Assembly (NCBI RefSeq): GCF_032854445.1
Contig: NW_027018044.1
Span: 41,448 to 105,447 of the forward strand
Reading direction: 5' to 3'
Origin: Liolophura sinensis
Lineage: Eukaryota; Mollusca; Polyplacophora; Chitonida; Chitonidae
DNA: 64,000 nucleotides
Below, piece by piece: positions 11,201 to 24,900 of the stretch (position 1 is its first letter; each line of letters begins with the position of its first letter). The notes under the pieces were generated by a model, which made no database searches, was not told the origin of the DNA, and worked only from the letters and a program-made list of their open reading frames with translations. A program made the translations under genes and the position numbers.

Positions 11201-14200
11201 TAATCACGTGCTTAGCAACGGCTCTTACTCCATGGAAACCAGGGAAATTTGCAATTTTTCAACAGCTGCCGATGCCTGGCTCAATTCCGCATCTTTTGGC
11301 ACCTTACTGAAGTGGGTTAGTGTTCAGTTGTACTTTTTACAGCAGACTGTATCAAGTACCTTGTGTTTTTCACGTACAAATGGTGTGGTTTTTCTACACG
11401 TAGATAAAGACATTGAGATTGTCTTGCACTTAGAAGTAAGGCAATTGCTGGGTGAGTTAAATGGGCTTGGCCCAAAGATTTCAGGTCTTCTGGGCTACCG
11501 AAGGGCACATAACTTATAGTCAAAAGTTGAATATAGTAATGACCAGTCGCGATTGTACAGAGTGCAGGGTAGCCGATTTCAATTAACAAAAAGACCAGGC
11601 AAAAATGCAAAAGTGGAAAAACTGTTCCAGTGCTGCTGGTAAGAGGCTAATCCGACGTATTTTGTGACGACAAATCGAATGGTGCAAACCGCGTTGCTCT
11701 CCGACCAATACTTTTGCCTGTAGTGACAATTGAATGATCATTTATGTCATAATCACGTGCCCAGCAACGGCTCTTACTCCATGGAAACCAGGGATATTTG
11801 CAATTTTTCAACAGCTGCCGATGCCTAGCTCAATTCCACATCTTTTGGCACCTTATTCATGTGGGTCTGTGGTCAGTTGTACTTTTTACAGCAGACTGTA
11901 TCAAGTACCTTGTGTTTTTCACGTACAAATGGTGTGGTTTTTCTACACGTAGATAAAGACATTGAGATTGTCTTGCACTTAGAAGTAAGGCAATTGCTGG
12001 GTGAGTTAAATGGGCTTAGCCCAAAGATTTCAGGTCTTCTGGGCTACCGAAGGGCACATAACTTATAGTCAAAAGTTGAATATAGTAATGACCAGTCGCG
12101 ATTGTACAGAGTACAGTGTAGCCGATTTCAATTAACAAAAAGACCAGGCAAAAATGCAAAAGTGGAAAAACTGTTCCAGTGCTACTAATAAGAGACTAAT
12201 CCGACGTATTTTGTGACGAGAAATCGAATGGTGCAATCCGCGTTGCTCTCCGACCAATACTTTTGGCTGTAGCGACAATTGAATGATCATTGATGTCATA
12301 ATCACGTGCGTAGCAACGGCTCTTACTCCATGGAAACCAGGGAAATTTGCAATTTTTCAACAGCTGCCGATGCCTGGCTCAATTCCTCATCTTTTGGCAC
12401 CTTATTCATGTGGGTCTGTGGTCAGTTGTACTTTTTACAGCAGACTGTATCAAGTACCTTGTGTTTATTATGTACAAATGGTCTGGTTTTTCTACACGTA
12501 GATAAAGACATTGAGATTGTCTTGGACTTAGAAGTAAGACAATTGCTGGGTGAGTTAAATGCGCTTGGCCCAAAGATTTCAGGTCTTCTGGGCTACCGAA
12601 GGGCACATAACTTATAGTCAAAAGTTGAATATAGTAATGACCAGTCGCGATTGTACAGAGTACAGTGTAGCCGATTTCAATTAACAAAAAGACCAGGCAA
12701 AAAGTGCTACTAGTAAGAGCCTAATCCGACGTATTTTGTGACGAGAAATCGAATGGTGCAAACCGCGTTGCTCTCCGACCAATACTTTTGGCTGTAGCGA
12801 CAATTGAATGATCATTTATGTCATAATCACGTGCGTAGCAACGGCTCTTACTCCATGGAAACCAGGGAAATTTGCAATTTTTCAACAGCTGCCGATGCCT
12901 AGCTCAATTCCGCATCTTTTGGCACCTTATTGAAGTGGGTCAGTGTTCAGTTGTACTTTTTACAGCAGACTGTATCAAGTACCTTGTGTTTTTCACGTAC
13001 AAATGGTGTGGTTTTTCTACACGTAGATAAAGACATTGAGATTGTCTTGCACTTAGAAGTAAGGCAATTGCTGGGTGAGTTAAATGGGCTTAGCCCAAAG
13101 ATTTCAGGTCTTCTGGGCTACCGAAGGGCACATAACTTATAGTCAAAAGTTGAATATAGTAATGACCAGTCGCGATTGTACAGAGTGCAGGGTAGCCGAT
13201 TTCAATTAACAAAAAGACCAGGCAAAAATGCAAAAGTGGAAAAACTGTTCCAGTGCTGCTGGTAAGAGGCTAATCCGACGTATTTTGTGACGACAAATCG
13301 AATGGTGCAAACCGCGTTGCTCTCCGACCAATACTTTTGCCTGTAGTGACAATTGAATGATCATTTATGTCATAATCACGTGCCCAGCAACGGCTCTTAC
13401 TCCATGGAAACCAGGGAAATTTGCAATTTTTCAACAGCTGCCGATGCCTGGCTCAATTCCGCATCTTTTGGCACCTTATTCATGTGGGTCTGTGGTCAGT
13501 TGTACTTTTTACAGCAGACTGTATCAAGTACCTTGTGTTTTTCACGTACAAATGGTGTGGTTTTTCTACACGTAGATAAAGACATTGAGATTGTCTTGCA
13601 CTTAGACGTAAGGCAATTGCTGGGTGAGTTAAATGGCCTTAGCCCAAAGATTTCAGGTCTTCTGGGCTACCGAAGGGCACATAACTTATAGTCAAAAGTT
13701 GAATATAGTAATGACCAGTCGCGATTGTACAGAGTGCAGTGTAGCCGGTTTCAATTAACAAAAAGACCAGGTAAAAATGCAAAAGTGGAAAAACTGTTCC
13801 AGTGCTGCTGGTAAGAGGCTAATCCGACGTATTTTGTGACGACAAATCGAATTGTGCAAACCGCGTTGCTCTCCGACTAATACTTTTGCCTGTAGTGACA
13901 ATTGAATGATCATTTATGTCATAATCACGTGCCCAGCAACGGCTCTTACTCCATGGAAACCAGGGATATTTGCAATTTTTCAACAGCTGCCGATGCCTGG
14001 CTCAATTCCGCATCTTTTGGCACCTTATTCATGTGGGTCAGTGTTTAGTTGTACTTTTTACAGCAGACTGTATCAAGTACCTTGTGTTTTTCACGTACAA
14101 ATGGTGTGGTTTTTCTACACTTAGATAAAGACATTGAGATTGTCTTGCACTTAGAAGTAAGGCAATTGCTGGGTGAGTTAAGTGGGCTTGGCCCAAAGAT

Positions 14201-14805
14201 TTCAGGTCTTCTGGGCTACCGAAGGGCACATAACTTATAGTCAAAAGTTGAATATAGTAATGACCAGTCGCGATTGTACAGAGTACAGTTTAGCCGATTT
14301 CAATTAACAAAAAGACGAAGCAAAAATGCAAAAGTGGAAAAACTGTTCCAGTGCTACGAGTAAGAGCCTAATCCCACGTATTTTGTGACGAGAAATCGAA
14401 TGGTGCAATCCGCGTTGCTCTCCGACCAATACTTTTGGCTGTAGCGACAATTGAATGATCATTGATGTCATAATTACGTGCGTAGCAACGGCTCTTACTC
14501 CATGGAAACCAGGGATATTTGCAATTTTTCAACAGCTGCCGATGCCTGGCTCAATTCCGCATCTTTTGGCACCTTATTCATGTGGGTCTGTGGTCAGTTG
14601 TACTTTTTACAGCAGACTGTATCAAGTACCTTGTGTTTATTATGTACAAATGGTGTGGTTTTTCTACACGTAGATAAAGACATTGAGATTGTCTTGGACT
14701 TAGAAGTAAGACAATTGCTGGGTGAGTTAAATGGGCTTGGCCCAAAGATTTCAGGTCTTCTGGGCTACTGAAGGGCACATAACTTATAGTCAAAAGTTGA
14801 ATATA
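8241..14805 (+). repeat. Mosaic block of a-type monomers (M16-M27)
   Basis: Twelve monomers carry a1-a7 diagnostic variants in a reshuffled order. M19-M20 (9889-10986) recur as M26-M27 (13708-14805), seven monomers downstream. Both pairs share CGACTAATAC, AATTGTGC, CACTTAGATAAAG, AGACGAAGC and AATCCCACG. The shift is 3819 bp, seven monomers minus the 24-bp deletion in M24. M23 (12085) resembles a7. The block is best read as an older 7-mer array rearranged by unequal exchange. Confidence 0.72.
12634..13158 (+). repeat. Short monomer M24 with a 24-bp internal deletion (525 bp)
   Basis: At about 12702 the sequence runs from GGCAAAAA directly into GTGCTACTAG. The 24 bases present in other monomers between these points (from TGCAAAAGTGG to GTTCCA) are missing. 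The rest of the monomer is intact. The junction shows almost no microhomology. It is the largest internal deletion I found in the window. Confidence 0.9.
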
Positions 14806-17800
14806 GTAATGACCAGTCGCGATTGTACAGAGTGCAGTGTAGCCGGTTTCAATTAACAAAAAGACCAGGCAAAAATGCAAAAGTGGAAAAACTGTTCCAG
14901 TGCTGCTGGTAAGAGGCTAATCCGACGTATTTTGTGACGACAAATCGAATGGTGCAAACCGCGTTGCTCTCCGACCAATACTTTTGGCTGTAGTGACAAT
15001 TGAATGATCATTTATGTCATAATCACGTGCCCAGCAACGGCTCTTACTCCATGGAAACCAGGGATATTTGCAATTTTTCAACAGCTGCCGATGCCTAGCT
15101 CAATTCCGCATCTTTTGGCACCTCATTCATGTGGGTCTGTGGTCAGTTGTACTTTTTACAGCAGACTGTATCAAGTACCTTCTGGTTTTCACGTACAAAT
15201 GGTGTGGTTTTTCTACACGTAGATAAAGACATTGAGATTGTCTTGCACTTAGAAGTAAGGCAATTGCTGGGTGAGTTAAATGGGCTTGGCCCAAAGATTT
15301 GACGTCTTCTGGGCTACCGAAGGGCACATAACTTATAGTCAAAAGTTGAATATAGTAATGACCAGTCGCGATTGTACAGAGTACAGTGTAGCCGATTTCA
15401 ATTAACAAAAAGACCAGGCAAAAATGCAAAAGTGGAAAAACTGTTCCAGTGCTACTAGTAAGAGCCTAATCCGACGTATTTTGTGACGAGAAATCGAATG
15501 GTGCAATCCGCGTTGCTCTCCGACCAATACTTTTGGCTGTAGCGAGAATTGAATGATCATTTATGTCATAATCACGTGCGTAGCAACGGCTCTTACTCCA
15601 TGGAAACCAGGGAAATTTGCAATTTTTCAACAGCTGCCGATGCCTGGCTCAATTCCGCATCTTTTGGCACCTTACTGAAGTGGGTCAGTGTTCAGTTGTA
15701 CTTTTTACAGCAGACTGTATCAAGTACCTTGTGTTTTTCACGTACAAATGGTGTGGTTTTTCTACACGTAGATAAAGACATTGAGATTGTCTTGCACTTA
15801 GAAGTAAGGCAATTGCTGGGTGAGTTAAATGGGCTTAGCCCAAAGATTTCAGGTCTTCTGGGCTACCGAAGGGCACATAACTTATAGTCAAAAGTTGAAT
15901 ATAGTAATGACCAGTCGCGATTGTACAGAGTGCAGGGTAGCCGATTTCAATTAACAAAAAGACCAGGCAAAAATGCAAAAGTGGAAAAACTGTTCCAGTG
16001 CTGCTGGTAAGAGGCTAATCCGACGTATTTTGTGACGACAAATCGAATGGTGCAAACCGCGTTGCTCTCCGACCAATACTTTTGCCTGTAGTGACAATTG
16101 AATGATCATTTATGTCATAATCACGTGCCCAGCAACGGCTTTTACTCCATGGAAACCAGGGATATTTGCAATTTTTCAACAGCTGCCGATGCCTAGCTGA
16201 ATTCCGCATCTTTTGGCACCTTATTCATGTGGGTCTGTGGTCAGTTGTACTTTTTTACAGCAGACTGTATCAAGTACCTTGTGTTTTTCACGTACAAATG
16301 GTGTGGTTTTTCTACACGTAGATAAAGACATTGAGATTGTCTTGCACTTAGAAGTAAGGCAATTGCTGGGTGAGTTAAATGGGCTTAGCCCAAAGATTTC
16401 AGGTCTTCTGGGCTACCGATGGGCACATAACTTATAGTCAAAAGTTGAATATAGTAATGACCAGTCGCGATTGTACAGAGTGCAGTGTAGCCGGTTTCAA
16501 TTAACAAAAAGACCAGGCAAAAATGCAAAAGTGGAAAAACTGTTCCAGTGCTACGAGTAAGAGCCTAATCCGACGTATTTTGTGACGAGAAATCGAATGG
16601 TGCAATCCGCGTTGCTCTCCGACCAATACTTTTGGCTGTAGCGACAATTGAATGATCATTGATGTCATAATCACGTGCCCAGCAACGGCTCTTACTCCAT
16701 GGAAACCAGGGAAATTTGCAATTTTTCAACAGCTGCCGATGCCTGGCTCAATTCCGCATCTTTTGGCACCTTACTGAAGTGGGTCAGTGTTCAGTTGTAC
16801 TTTTTACAGCAGACTGTATCAAGTACCTTGTGTTTTTCACGTACAAATGGTGTGGTTTTTCTACACGTAGATAAAGACATTGAGATTGTCTTGCACTTAG
16901 AAGTAAGGCAATTGCTGGGTGAGTTAAATGGGCTTAGCCCAAAGATTTCAGGTCATCTGGGCTACCGATGGGCACATAACTTATAGTCAAAAGTTGAATA
17001 TAGTAATGACCAGTCGCGATTGTACAGAGTGCAGTGTAGCCGGTTTCAATTAACAAAAAGACCAGGCAAAAATGCAAAAGTGGAAAAACTGTTCCAGTGC
17101 TACGAGTAAGAGCCCAATCCCACGTATTTTGTGACGAGAAATCGAATGGTGCAATCCGCGTTGCTCTCCGACCAATGCTTTTGGCTGTAGCGACAATTGA
17201 ATGATCATTGATGTCATAATCACGTGCGTAGCAACGGCTCTTACTCCATGGAAACCAGGGAAATTTGCAATTTTTAAACAGCTGCCGATGCCTGGCTCAA
17301 TTCGCATCTTTTGGCACCTTATTCATGTGGGTCTGTGGTCAGTTGTACTTTTTACAGCAGACTGTATCAAGTACCTTGTGTTTATCATGTACAAATGGTC
17401 TGGTTTTTCTACACGTAGATAAAGACATTGAGATTGTCTTGGACTTAGAAGTAAGACAATTGCTGGGTGAGTTAAATGGGCTTGGCCCAAAGATTTGACG
17501 TCTTCTGGGCTACCGAAGGGCACATAACTTATAGTCAAAAGTTGAATATAGTAATGACCAGTCGCGATTGTACAGAGTGCAGTGTAGCCGGTTTCAATTA
17601 ACAAAAAGACCAGGCAAAAATGCAAAAGTGGAAAAACTGTTCCAGTGCTGCTGGTAAGAGGCTAATCCGACGTATTTTGTGACGACAAATCGAATGGTGT
17701 AAACCGCGTTGCTCTCCGACCAATACTTTTGCCTGTAGTGACAATTGAATGATCATTTATGTCATAATCACGTGCCCAGCAACGGCTCTTACTCCATGGA

Positions 17801-18099
17801 AACCAGGGATATTTGCAATTTTTCAACAGCTGCCGATGCCTAGCTCAATTCCGCATCTTTTGGCACCTTATTCATGTGGGTCTGTGGTCAGTTGTACTTT
17901 TTACAGCAGACTGTATCAAGTACCTTGTGTTTTTCACGTACAAATGGTGTGGTTTTTCTACACGTAGATAAAGACATTGAGATTGTCTTGCACTTAGAAG
18001 TAAGGCAATTGCTGGGTGAGTTAAATGGGCTTAGCCCAAAGATTTCAGGTCTTCTGGGCTACCGAAGGGCACATAACTTATAGTCAAAAGTTGAATATA
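14806..18099 (+). repeat. Six-monomer block B, copy 1 (M28-M33)
   Basis: This block matches 21935-25229 at a shift of about 7129-7130 bp, 13 monomers with net small deletions. Shared markers include CACCTCATTCATG in the first monomer, GCGAGAATTG in the second, GGTCATCTGGGC in the fourth and AATTTTTAAACAG in the fifth. M30-M34 also follow the a5, a6, a7, a1, a2 order, so the block descends from the 7-mer. M28 differs from M41 by CTTCTGGTTTTC versus CTTGTGTTTTTC, so the copies are not identical. Confidence 0.87.
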
Positions 18100-19197
18100 G
18101 TAATGACCAGTCGCGATTGTACAGAGTACAGTGTAGCCGATTTCAATTAACAAAAAGACCAGGCAAAAATGCAAAAGTGGAAAAACTGTTCCAGTGCTAC
18201 TAATAAGAGACTAATCCGACGTATTTTGTGACGAGAAATCGAATGGTGCAATCCGCGTTGCTCTCCGACCAATGCTTTTGGCTGTAGCGACAATTGAATG
18301 ATCATTGATGTCATAATCACGTGCGTAGCAACGGCTCTTACTCCATGGAAACCAGGGAAATTTGCAATTTTTCAACAGCTGCCGATGCCTGGCTCAATTC
18401 CGCATCTTTTGGCACCTTACTGAAGTGGGTCAGTGTTCAGTTGTACTTTTTACAGCAGACTGTATCAAGTACCTTGTGTTTTTCATGTACAAATGGTCTG
18501 GTTTTTCTACACGTAGATAAAGACATTGAGATTGTCTTGCACTTAGAAGTAAGGCAATTGCTGGGTGAGTTAAGTGGGCTTAGCCCAAAGATTTCAGGTC
18601 TTCTGGGCTACCGATGGGCACATAACTTATAGTCAAAAGTTGAATATAGTAATGACCAGTCGCGATTGTACAGAGTGCAGTGTAGCCGGTTTCAATTAAC
18701 AAAAAGACCAGGCAAAAATGCAAAAGTGGAAAAACTGTTCCAGTGCTACTAGTAAGAAACTAATCCGACGTATTTTGTGACGACAAATCGAATGGTGCAA
18801 TCCGCGTTGCTCTCCGACCAATACTTTTGGCTGTAGCGACAGATCAATGATCATTGATGTCATAATCACGTGCCCAGCAACGGTTCTTACTCCATGGAAA
18901 CCAGGGATATTTGCAATTTTTTAACAGCTGCCGATGCCTGGCCCAATTCCACATCTTTTGGCACCTTATAAATGTGGGTCAGTGTTTAGTTGTACTTTTT
19001 ACAGCAGACTGTATCAAGTACCTTGTGTTTTTTATGTACAAATGGTGTGGTTTTTCTACACGTAGATAAAGACATTGAGATTGTCTTGGACTTAGAAGTA
19101 AGACAATTGCTGGGTGAGTTAAATGGGCTTAGCCCAAAGATTTGACGTCTTCTGGGCTACCGAAGGGCACATAACTTATAGTCAAAAGTTGAATATA
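18100..19197 (+). repeat. a2-like monomer M34 and chimeric a3/a4 monomer M35
   Basis: M34 (18100-18648) follows the a2 pattern with ACTAATAAGAGAC and GTGCGTAGC. M35 (18649-19197) has the a3 front (AAGAAACTAATCC, AGATCAATGATCATTGATG) joined to the a4-type back half (CCAATTCCACATC, AAATGTGGGTCAGTGTTTAG, TTTATGTAC). M35 therefore looks like the product of an exchange between neighbouring a3 and a4 that lost one monomer. Confidence 0.7.
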
Positions 19198-21934
19198 GTA
19201 ATGACCAGTCGCGATTGTACAGAGTACAGTGTAGCCGGTTTCAATTAACAAAAAGACCAGGTAAAGATGCAAAAGTGGAAAAACTGTTCCAGTTCTGCTG
19301 GTAAGAGGCTAATCCGACGTATTTTGTGACGACAAATCGAATGGTGCAAACCGCGTTGCTCTCCGACCAATACTTTTGGCTATAGTGACAATTGAATGAT
19401 CATTTATGTCATAATCACGTGCCCAGCAACGGCTCTTACTCCATGGAAACCAGGGAAATTTGCAATTTTTCAACAGCTGCCGATGCCTGGCTCAATTCCG
19501 CATCTTTTGGCACCTTACTGAAGTGGGTCAGTGTTCAGTTGTACTTTTTACAGCAGACTGTATCAAGTACCTTGTGTTTTTCACGTACAAATGGTGTGGT
19601 TTTTCTACATGTAGATAAATACATTAAGATTGTCTTGCACTTAGAAGTAAGGCAATTGCTGGGTGAGTTAAATGGGCTTAGCCAAAAGATTTGACGTCTT
19701 CTGGGCTACCGAAGGGCACATAACTTATAGTCAAAAGTTGAATATAGTAATGACCAGTCGCGATTGTACAGAGTACAGTGTAGCCGATTTCAATTAACAA
19801 AAAGACCAGGCAAAAATGCAAAAGTGGAAAAACTGTTCCAGTGCTACTAGTAAGAGGCTAATCCGACGTATTTTGTGACGAGAAATCGAATGGTTCAAAC
19901 CGCGTTGCTCTCCGACCAATACTTTTGGCTGTAGCGACAGATCAATGATCATTTATGTCATAATCACATGCCCAGCAACGGCTCTTACTCCATGGAAACC
20001 AGGGATATTTGCAATTTTTTAACAGCTGCCGATACCTGGCTCAATTCCGCATCTTTTGGCACCTTACTGAAGTGGGTCAGTGTTCAGTTGTACTTTTACA
20101 GCAGACTGTATCAAGTACCTTATGGTTTTCACGTACAAATGGTGTGGTTTTTCTACACGTAGATAAAGACATTGAGATTGTCTTGCACTTAGAAGTAAGG
20201 CAATTGCTGGGTGAGTTAAATGGGCTTGGCCCAAAGATTTGACGTCTTCTGGGCTACCGAAGGGCACATAACTTATAGTCAAAAGTTGAATATAGTAATG
20301 ACCAGTCGCGATTGTACAGAGTACAGTTTAGCCGATTTCAATTAACAAAAAGACGAAGCAAAAATGCAAAAGTGGAAAAACTGTTCCAGTGCTACTAGTA
20401 AGAGGCTAATCCGACGTATTTTGTGACGAGAAATCGAATGGTGCAAACCGCGTTGCTCTCCGACCAATACTTTTGGCTGTAGCGACAGATCAATGATCAT
20501 TGATGTCATAATCACGTGCCCAGCAACGGCTCTTACTCCATGGAAACCAGGGATATTTGCAATTTTTTAACAGCTGCCGATGCCTGGCCCAATTCCACAT
20601 CTTTTGGCACCTTATAAATGTGGGTCAGTGTTTAGTTGTACAGCAGACTGTATCAAGTACCTTGTGTTTTTTATGTACAAATGGTCTGGTTTTTCTACAC
20701 GTAGATAAAGACATTGAGATTGTCTTGGACTTAGAAGTAAGACAATTGCTGGGTGAGTTAAATGGGCTTAGCCGAAAGATTTGACGTCTTCTGGGCTACC
20801 GAAGGGCACATAACTTATAGTCAAAAGTTGAATATAGTAATGACCAGTCGCGATTGTACAGAGTACAGTGTAGCCGATTTCAATTAACAAAAAGACCAGG
20901 CAAAAATGCAAAAGTGGACAAACTGTTCCAGTGCTGCTGGTAAGAGGCTAATCCGACGTATTTTGTGACGAGAAATCGAATGGTGCAAACCGCGTTGCTC
21001 TCCGACCAATACTTTTGCCTGTAGTGACAATTGAATGATCATTTATGTCATAATCACGTGCCCAGCAACGGCTCTTACTCCATGGAAACCAGGGAAATTT
21101 GCAATTTTTCAACAGCTGCCGATGCCTGGCTCAATTCCGCATCTTTTGGCACCTTACTGAAGTGGGTCAGTGTTCAGTTGTACTTTTTACAGCAGACTGT
21201 ATCAAGTACCTTGTGTTTTTCACGTACAAATGGTGTGGTTTTTCTACACGTAGATAAATACATTAAGATTGTCTTGCACTTAGAAGTAAGGCAATTGCTG
21301 GGTGAGTTAAATGGGCTTAGCCAAAAGATTTGACGTCTTCTGGGCTACCGAAGGGCACATAACTTATAGTCAAAAGTTGAATATAGTAATGACCAGTCGC
21401 GATTGTACAGAGTACAGTGTAGCCGATTTCAATTAACAAAAAGACCAGGCAAAAATGCAAAAGTGGACAAACTGTTCCAGTGCTGCTGGTAAGAGGCTAA
21501 TCCGACGTATTTTGTGACGAGAAATCGAATGGTGCAAACCGCGTTGCTCTCCGACCAATACTTTTGCCTGCAGCGACAATTGATTGATCATTGATGTCAT
21601 AATCACGTGCCCAGCAACGGCTCTTACTCCATGGAAACCAGGGATATTTGCAATTTTTTAACAGCTGCCGATGCCTGGCCCAATTCCACATCTTTTGGCA
21701 CCTTATAAATGTGGGTCAGTGTTTAGTTGTACTTTTTACAGCAGACTGTATCAAGTACCTTGTGTTTTTTATGTACAAATGGTGTGGTTTTTCTACACGT
21801 AGATAAAGACATTGAGATTGTCTTCGACTTAGAAGTAACACAATTGCTGGGTGAGTTAAATGGGCTTAGCCGAAAGATTTCAGGTCTTCTGGGCTACCGA
21901 AGGGCACATAACTTATAGTCAAAAGTTGAATATA
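19198..21934 (+). repeat. Five-monomer block D, copy 1 (M36-M40)
   Basis: This block matches 34561-37304 in order, 28 monomers downstream (shift 15363 bp, then 15370 bp after the 7-bp deletion in M39). M36 and M64 share CTACATGTAGATAAATACATTAAG. M37 and M65 share ATCACATGCCC and GATACCTGGC. M38 and M66 share AGACGAAGC with the 16-bp palindrome. M39 and M67 share ATAAATACATTAAG without the CATG change. M40 and M68 share GTCTTCGACTTAG. Confidence 0.8.
20295..20836 (+). repeat. Monomer M38 with a 7-bp deletion in the T tract (542 bp)
   Basis: At 20636-20645 the sequence reads TTGTACAGCAGAC, whereas other copies have TTGTAC, TTTTTAC, AGCAGAC. The seven bases TTTTTAC are lost between two copies of TAC, which fits replication slippage on a 3-bp microhomology. 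The counterparts M54, M60 and M66 have the full tract, so the deletion is private to this copy. Confidence 0.88.
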
Positions 21935-24900
21935 GTAATGACCAGTCGCGATTGTACAGAGTGCAGTGTAGCCGGTTTCAATTAACAAAAAGACCAGGCA
22001 AAAATGCAAAAGTGGAAAAACTGTTCCAGTGCTGCTGGTAAGAGGCTAATCCGACGTATTTTGTGACGACAAATCGAATGGTGCAAACCGCGTTGCTCTC
22101 CGACCAATACTTTTGGCTGTAGTGACAATTGAATGATCATTTATGTCATAATCACGTGCCCAGCAACGGCTCTTACTCCATGGAAACCAGGGATATTTGC
22201 AATTTTTCAACAGCTGCCGATGCCTAGCTCAATTCCGCATCTTTTGGCACCTCATTCATGTGGGTCTGTGGTCAGTTGTACTTTTTACAGCAGACTGTAT
22301 CAAGTACCTTGTGTTTTTCACGTACAAATGGTGTGGTTTTTCTACACGTAGATAAAGACATTGAGATTGTCTTGCACTTAGAAGTAAGGCAATTGCTGGG
22401 TGAGTTAAATGGGCTTGGCCCAAAGATTTGACGTCTTCTGGGCTACCGAAGGGCACATAACTTATAGTCAAAAGTTGAATATAGTAATGACCAGTCGCGA
22501 TTGTACAGAGTACAGTGTAGCCGATTTCAATTAACAAAAAGACCAGGCAAAAATGCAAAAGTGGAAAAACTGTTCCAGTGCTACTAGTAAGAGCCTAATC
22601 CGACGTATTTTGTGACGAGAAATCGAATGGTGCAATCCGCGTTGCTCTCCGACCAATACTTTTGGCTGTAGCGAGAATTGAATGATCATTTATGTCATAA
22701 TCACGTGCGTAGCAACGGCTCTTACTCCATGGAAACCAGGGAAATTTGCAATTTTTCAACAGCTGCCGATGCCTGGCTCAATTCCGCATCTTTTGGCACC
22801 TTACTGAAGTGGGTCAGTGTTCAGTTGTACTTTTTACAGCAGACTGTATCAAGTACCTTGTGTTTTTCACGTACAAATGGTGTGGTTTTTCTACACGTAG
22901 ATAAAGACATTGAGATTGTCTTGCACTTAGAAGTAAGGCAATTGCTGGGTGAGTTAAATGGGCTTAGCCCAAAGATTTCAGGTCTTCTGGGCTACCGAAG
23001 GGCACATAACTTATAGTCAAAAGTTGAATATAGTAATGACCAGTCGCGATTGTACAGAGTGCAGGGTAGCCGATTTCAATTAACAAAAAGACCAGGCAAA
23101 AATGCAAAAGTGGAAAAACTGTTCCAGTGCTGCTGGTAAGAGGCTAATCCGACGTATTTTGTGACGACAAATCGAATGGTGCAAACCGCGTTGCTCTCCG
23201 ACCAATACTTTTGCCTGTAGTGACAATTGAATGATCATTTATGTCATAATCACGTGCCCAGCAACGGCTTTTACTCCATGGAAACCAGGGATATTTGCAA
23301 TTTTTCAACAGCTGCCGATGCCTAGCTGAATTCCGCATCTTTTGGCACCTTATTCATGTGGGTCTGTGGTCAGTTGTACTTTTTACAGCAGACTGTATCA
23401 AGTACCTTGTGTTTTTCACGTACAAATGGTGTGGTTTTTCTACACGTAGATAAAGACATTGAGATTGTCTTGCACTTAGAAGTAAGGCAATTGCTGGGTG
23501 AGTTTAAATGGGCTTAGCCCAAAGATTTCAGGTCTTCTGGGCTACCGATGGGCACATAACTTATAGTCAAAAGTTGAATATAGTAATGACCAGTCGCGAT
23601 TGTACAGAGTGCAGTGTAGCCGGTTTCAATTAACAAAAAGACCAGGCAAAAATGCAAAAGTGGAAAAACTGTTCCAGTGCTACGAGTAAGAGCCTAATCC
23701 GACGTATTTTGTGACGAGAAATCGAATGGTGCAATCCGCGTTGCTCTCCGACCAATACTTTTGGCTGTAGCGACAATTGAATGATCATTGATGTCATAAT
23801 CACGTGCCCAGCAACGGCTCTTACTCCATGGAAACCAGGGAAATTTGCAATTTTTCAACAGCTGCCGATGCCTGGCTCAATTCCGCATCTTTTGGCACCT
23901 TACTGAAGTGGGTCAGTGTTCAGTTGTACTTTTTACAGCAGACTGTATCAAGTACCTTGTGTTTTTCACGTACAAATGGTGTGGTTTTTCTACACGTAGA
24001 TAAAGACATTGAGATTGTCTTGCACTTAGAAGTAAGGCAATTGCTGGGTGAGTTAAATGGGCTTAGCCCAAAGATTTCAGGTCATCTGGGCTACCGATGG
24101 GCACATAACTTATAGTCAAAAGTTGAATATAGTAATGACCAGTCGCGATTGTACAGAGTGCAGTGTAGCCGGTTTCAATTAACAAAAAGACCAGGCAAAA
24201 ATGCAAAAGTGGAAAAACTGTTCCAGTGCTACGAGTAAGAGCCTAATCCCACGTATTTTGTGACGAGAAATCGAATGGTGCAATCCGCGTTGCTCTCCGA
24301 CCAATGCTTTTGGCTGTAGCGACAATTGAATGATCATTGATGTCATAATCACGTGCGTAGCAACGGCTCTTACTCCATGGAAACCAGGGAAATTTGCAAT
24401 TTTTAAACAGCTGCCGATGCCTGGCTCAATTCCGCATCTTTTGGCACCTTATTCATGTGGGTCTGTGGTCAGTTGTACTTTTTACAGCAGACTGTATCAA
24501 GTACCTTGTGTTTATCATGTACAAATGGTCTGGTTTTTCTACACGTAGATAAAGACATTGAGATTGTCTTGGACTTAGAAGTAAGACAATTGCTGGGTGA
24601 GTTAAATGGGCTTGGCCCAAAGATTTGACGTCTTCTGGGCTACCGAAGGGCACATAACTTATAGTCAAAAGTTGAATATAGTAATGACCAGTCGCGATTG
24701 TACAGAGTGCAGTGTAGCCGGTTTCAATTAACAAAAAGACCAGGCAAAAATGCAAAAGTGGAAAAACTGTTCCAGTGCTGCTGGTAAGAGGCTAATCCGA
24801 CGTATTTTGTGACGACAAATCGAATGGTGCAAACCGCGTTGCTCTCCGACCAATACTTTTGCCTGTAGTGACAATTGAATGATCATTTATGTCATAATCA

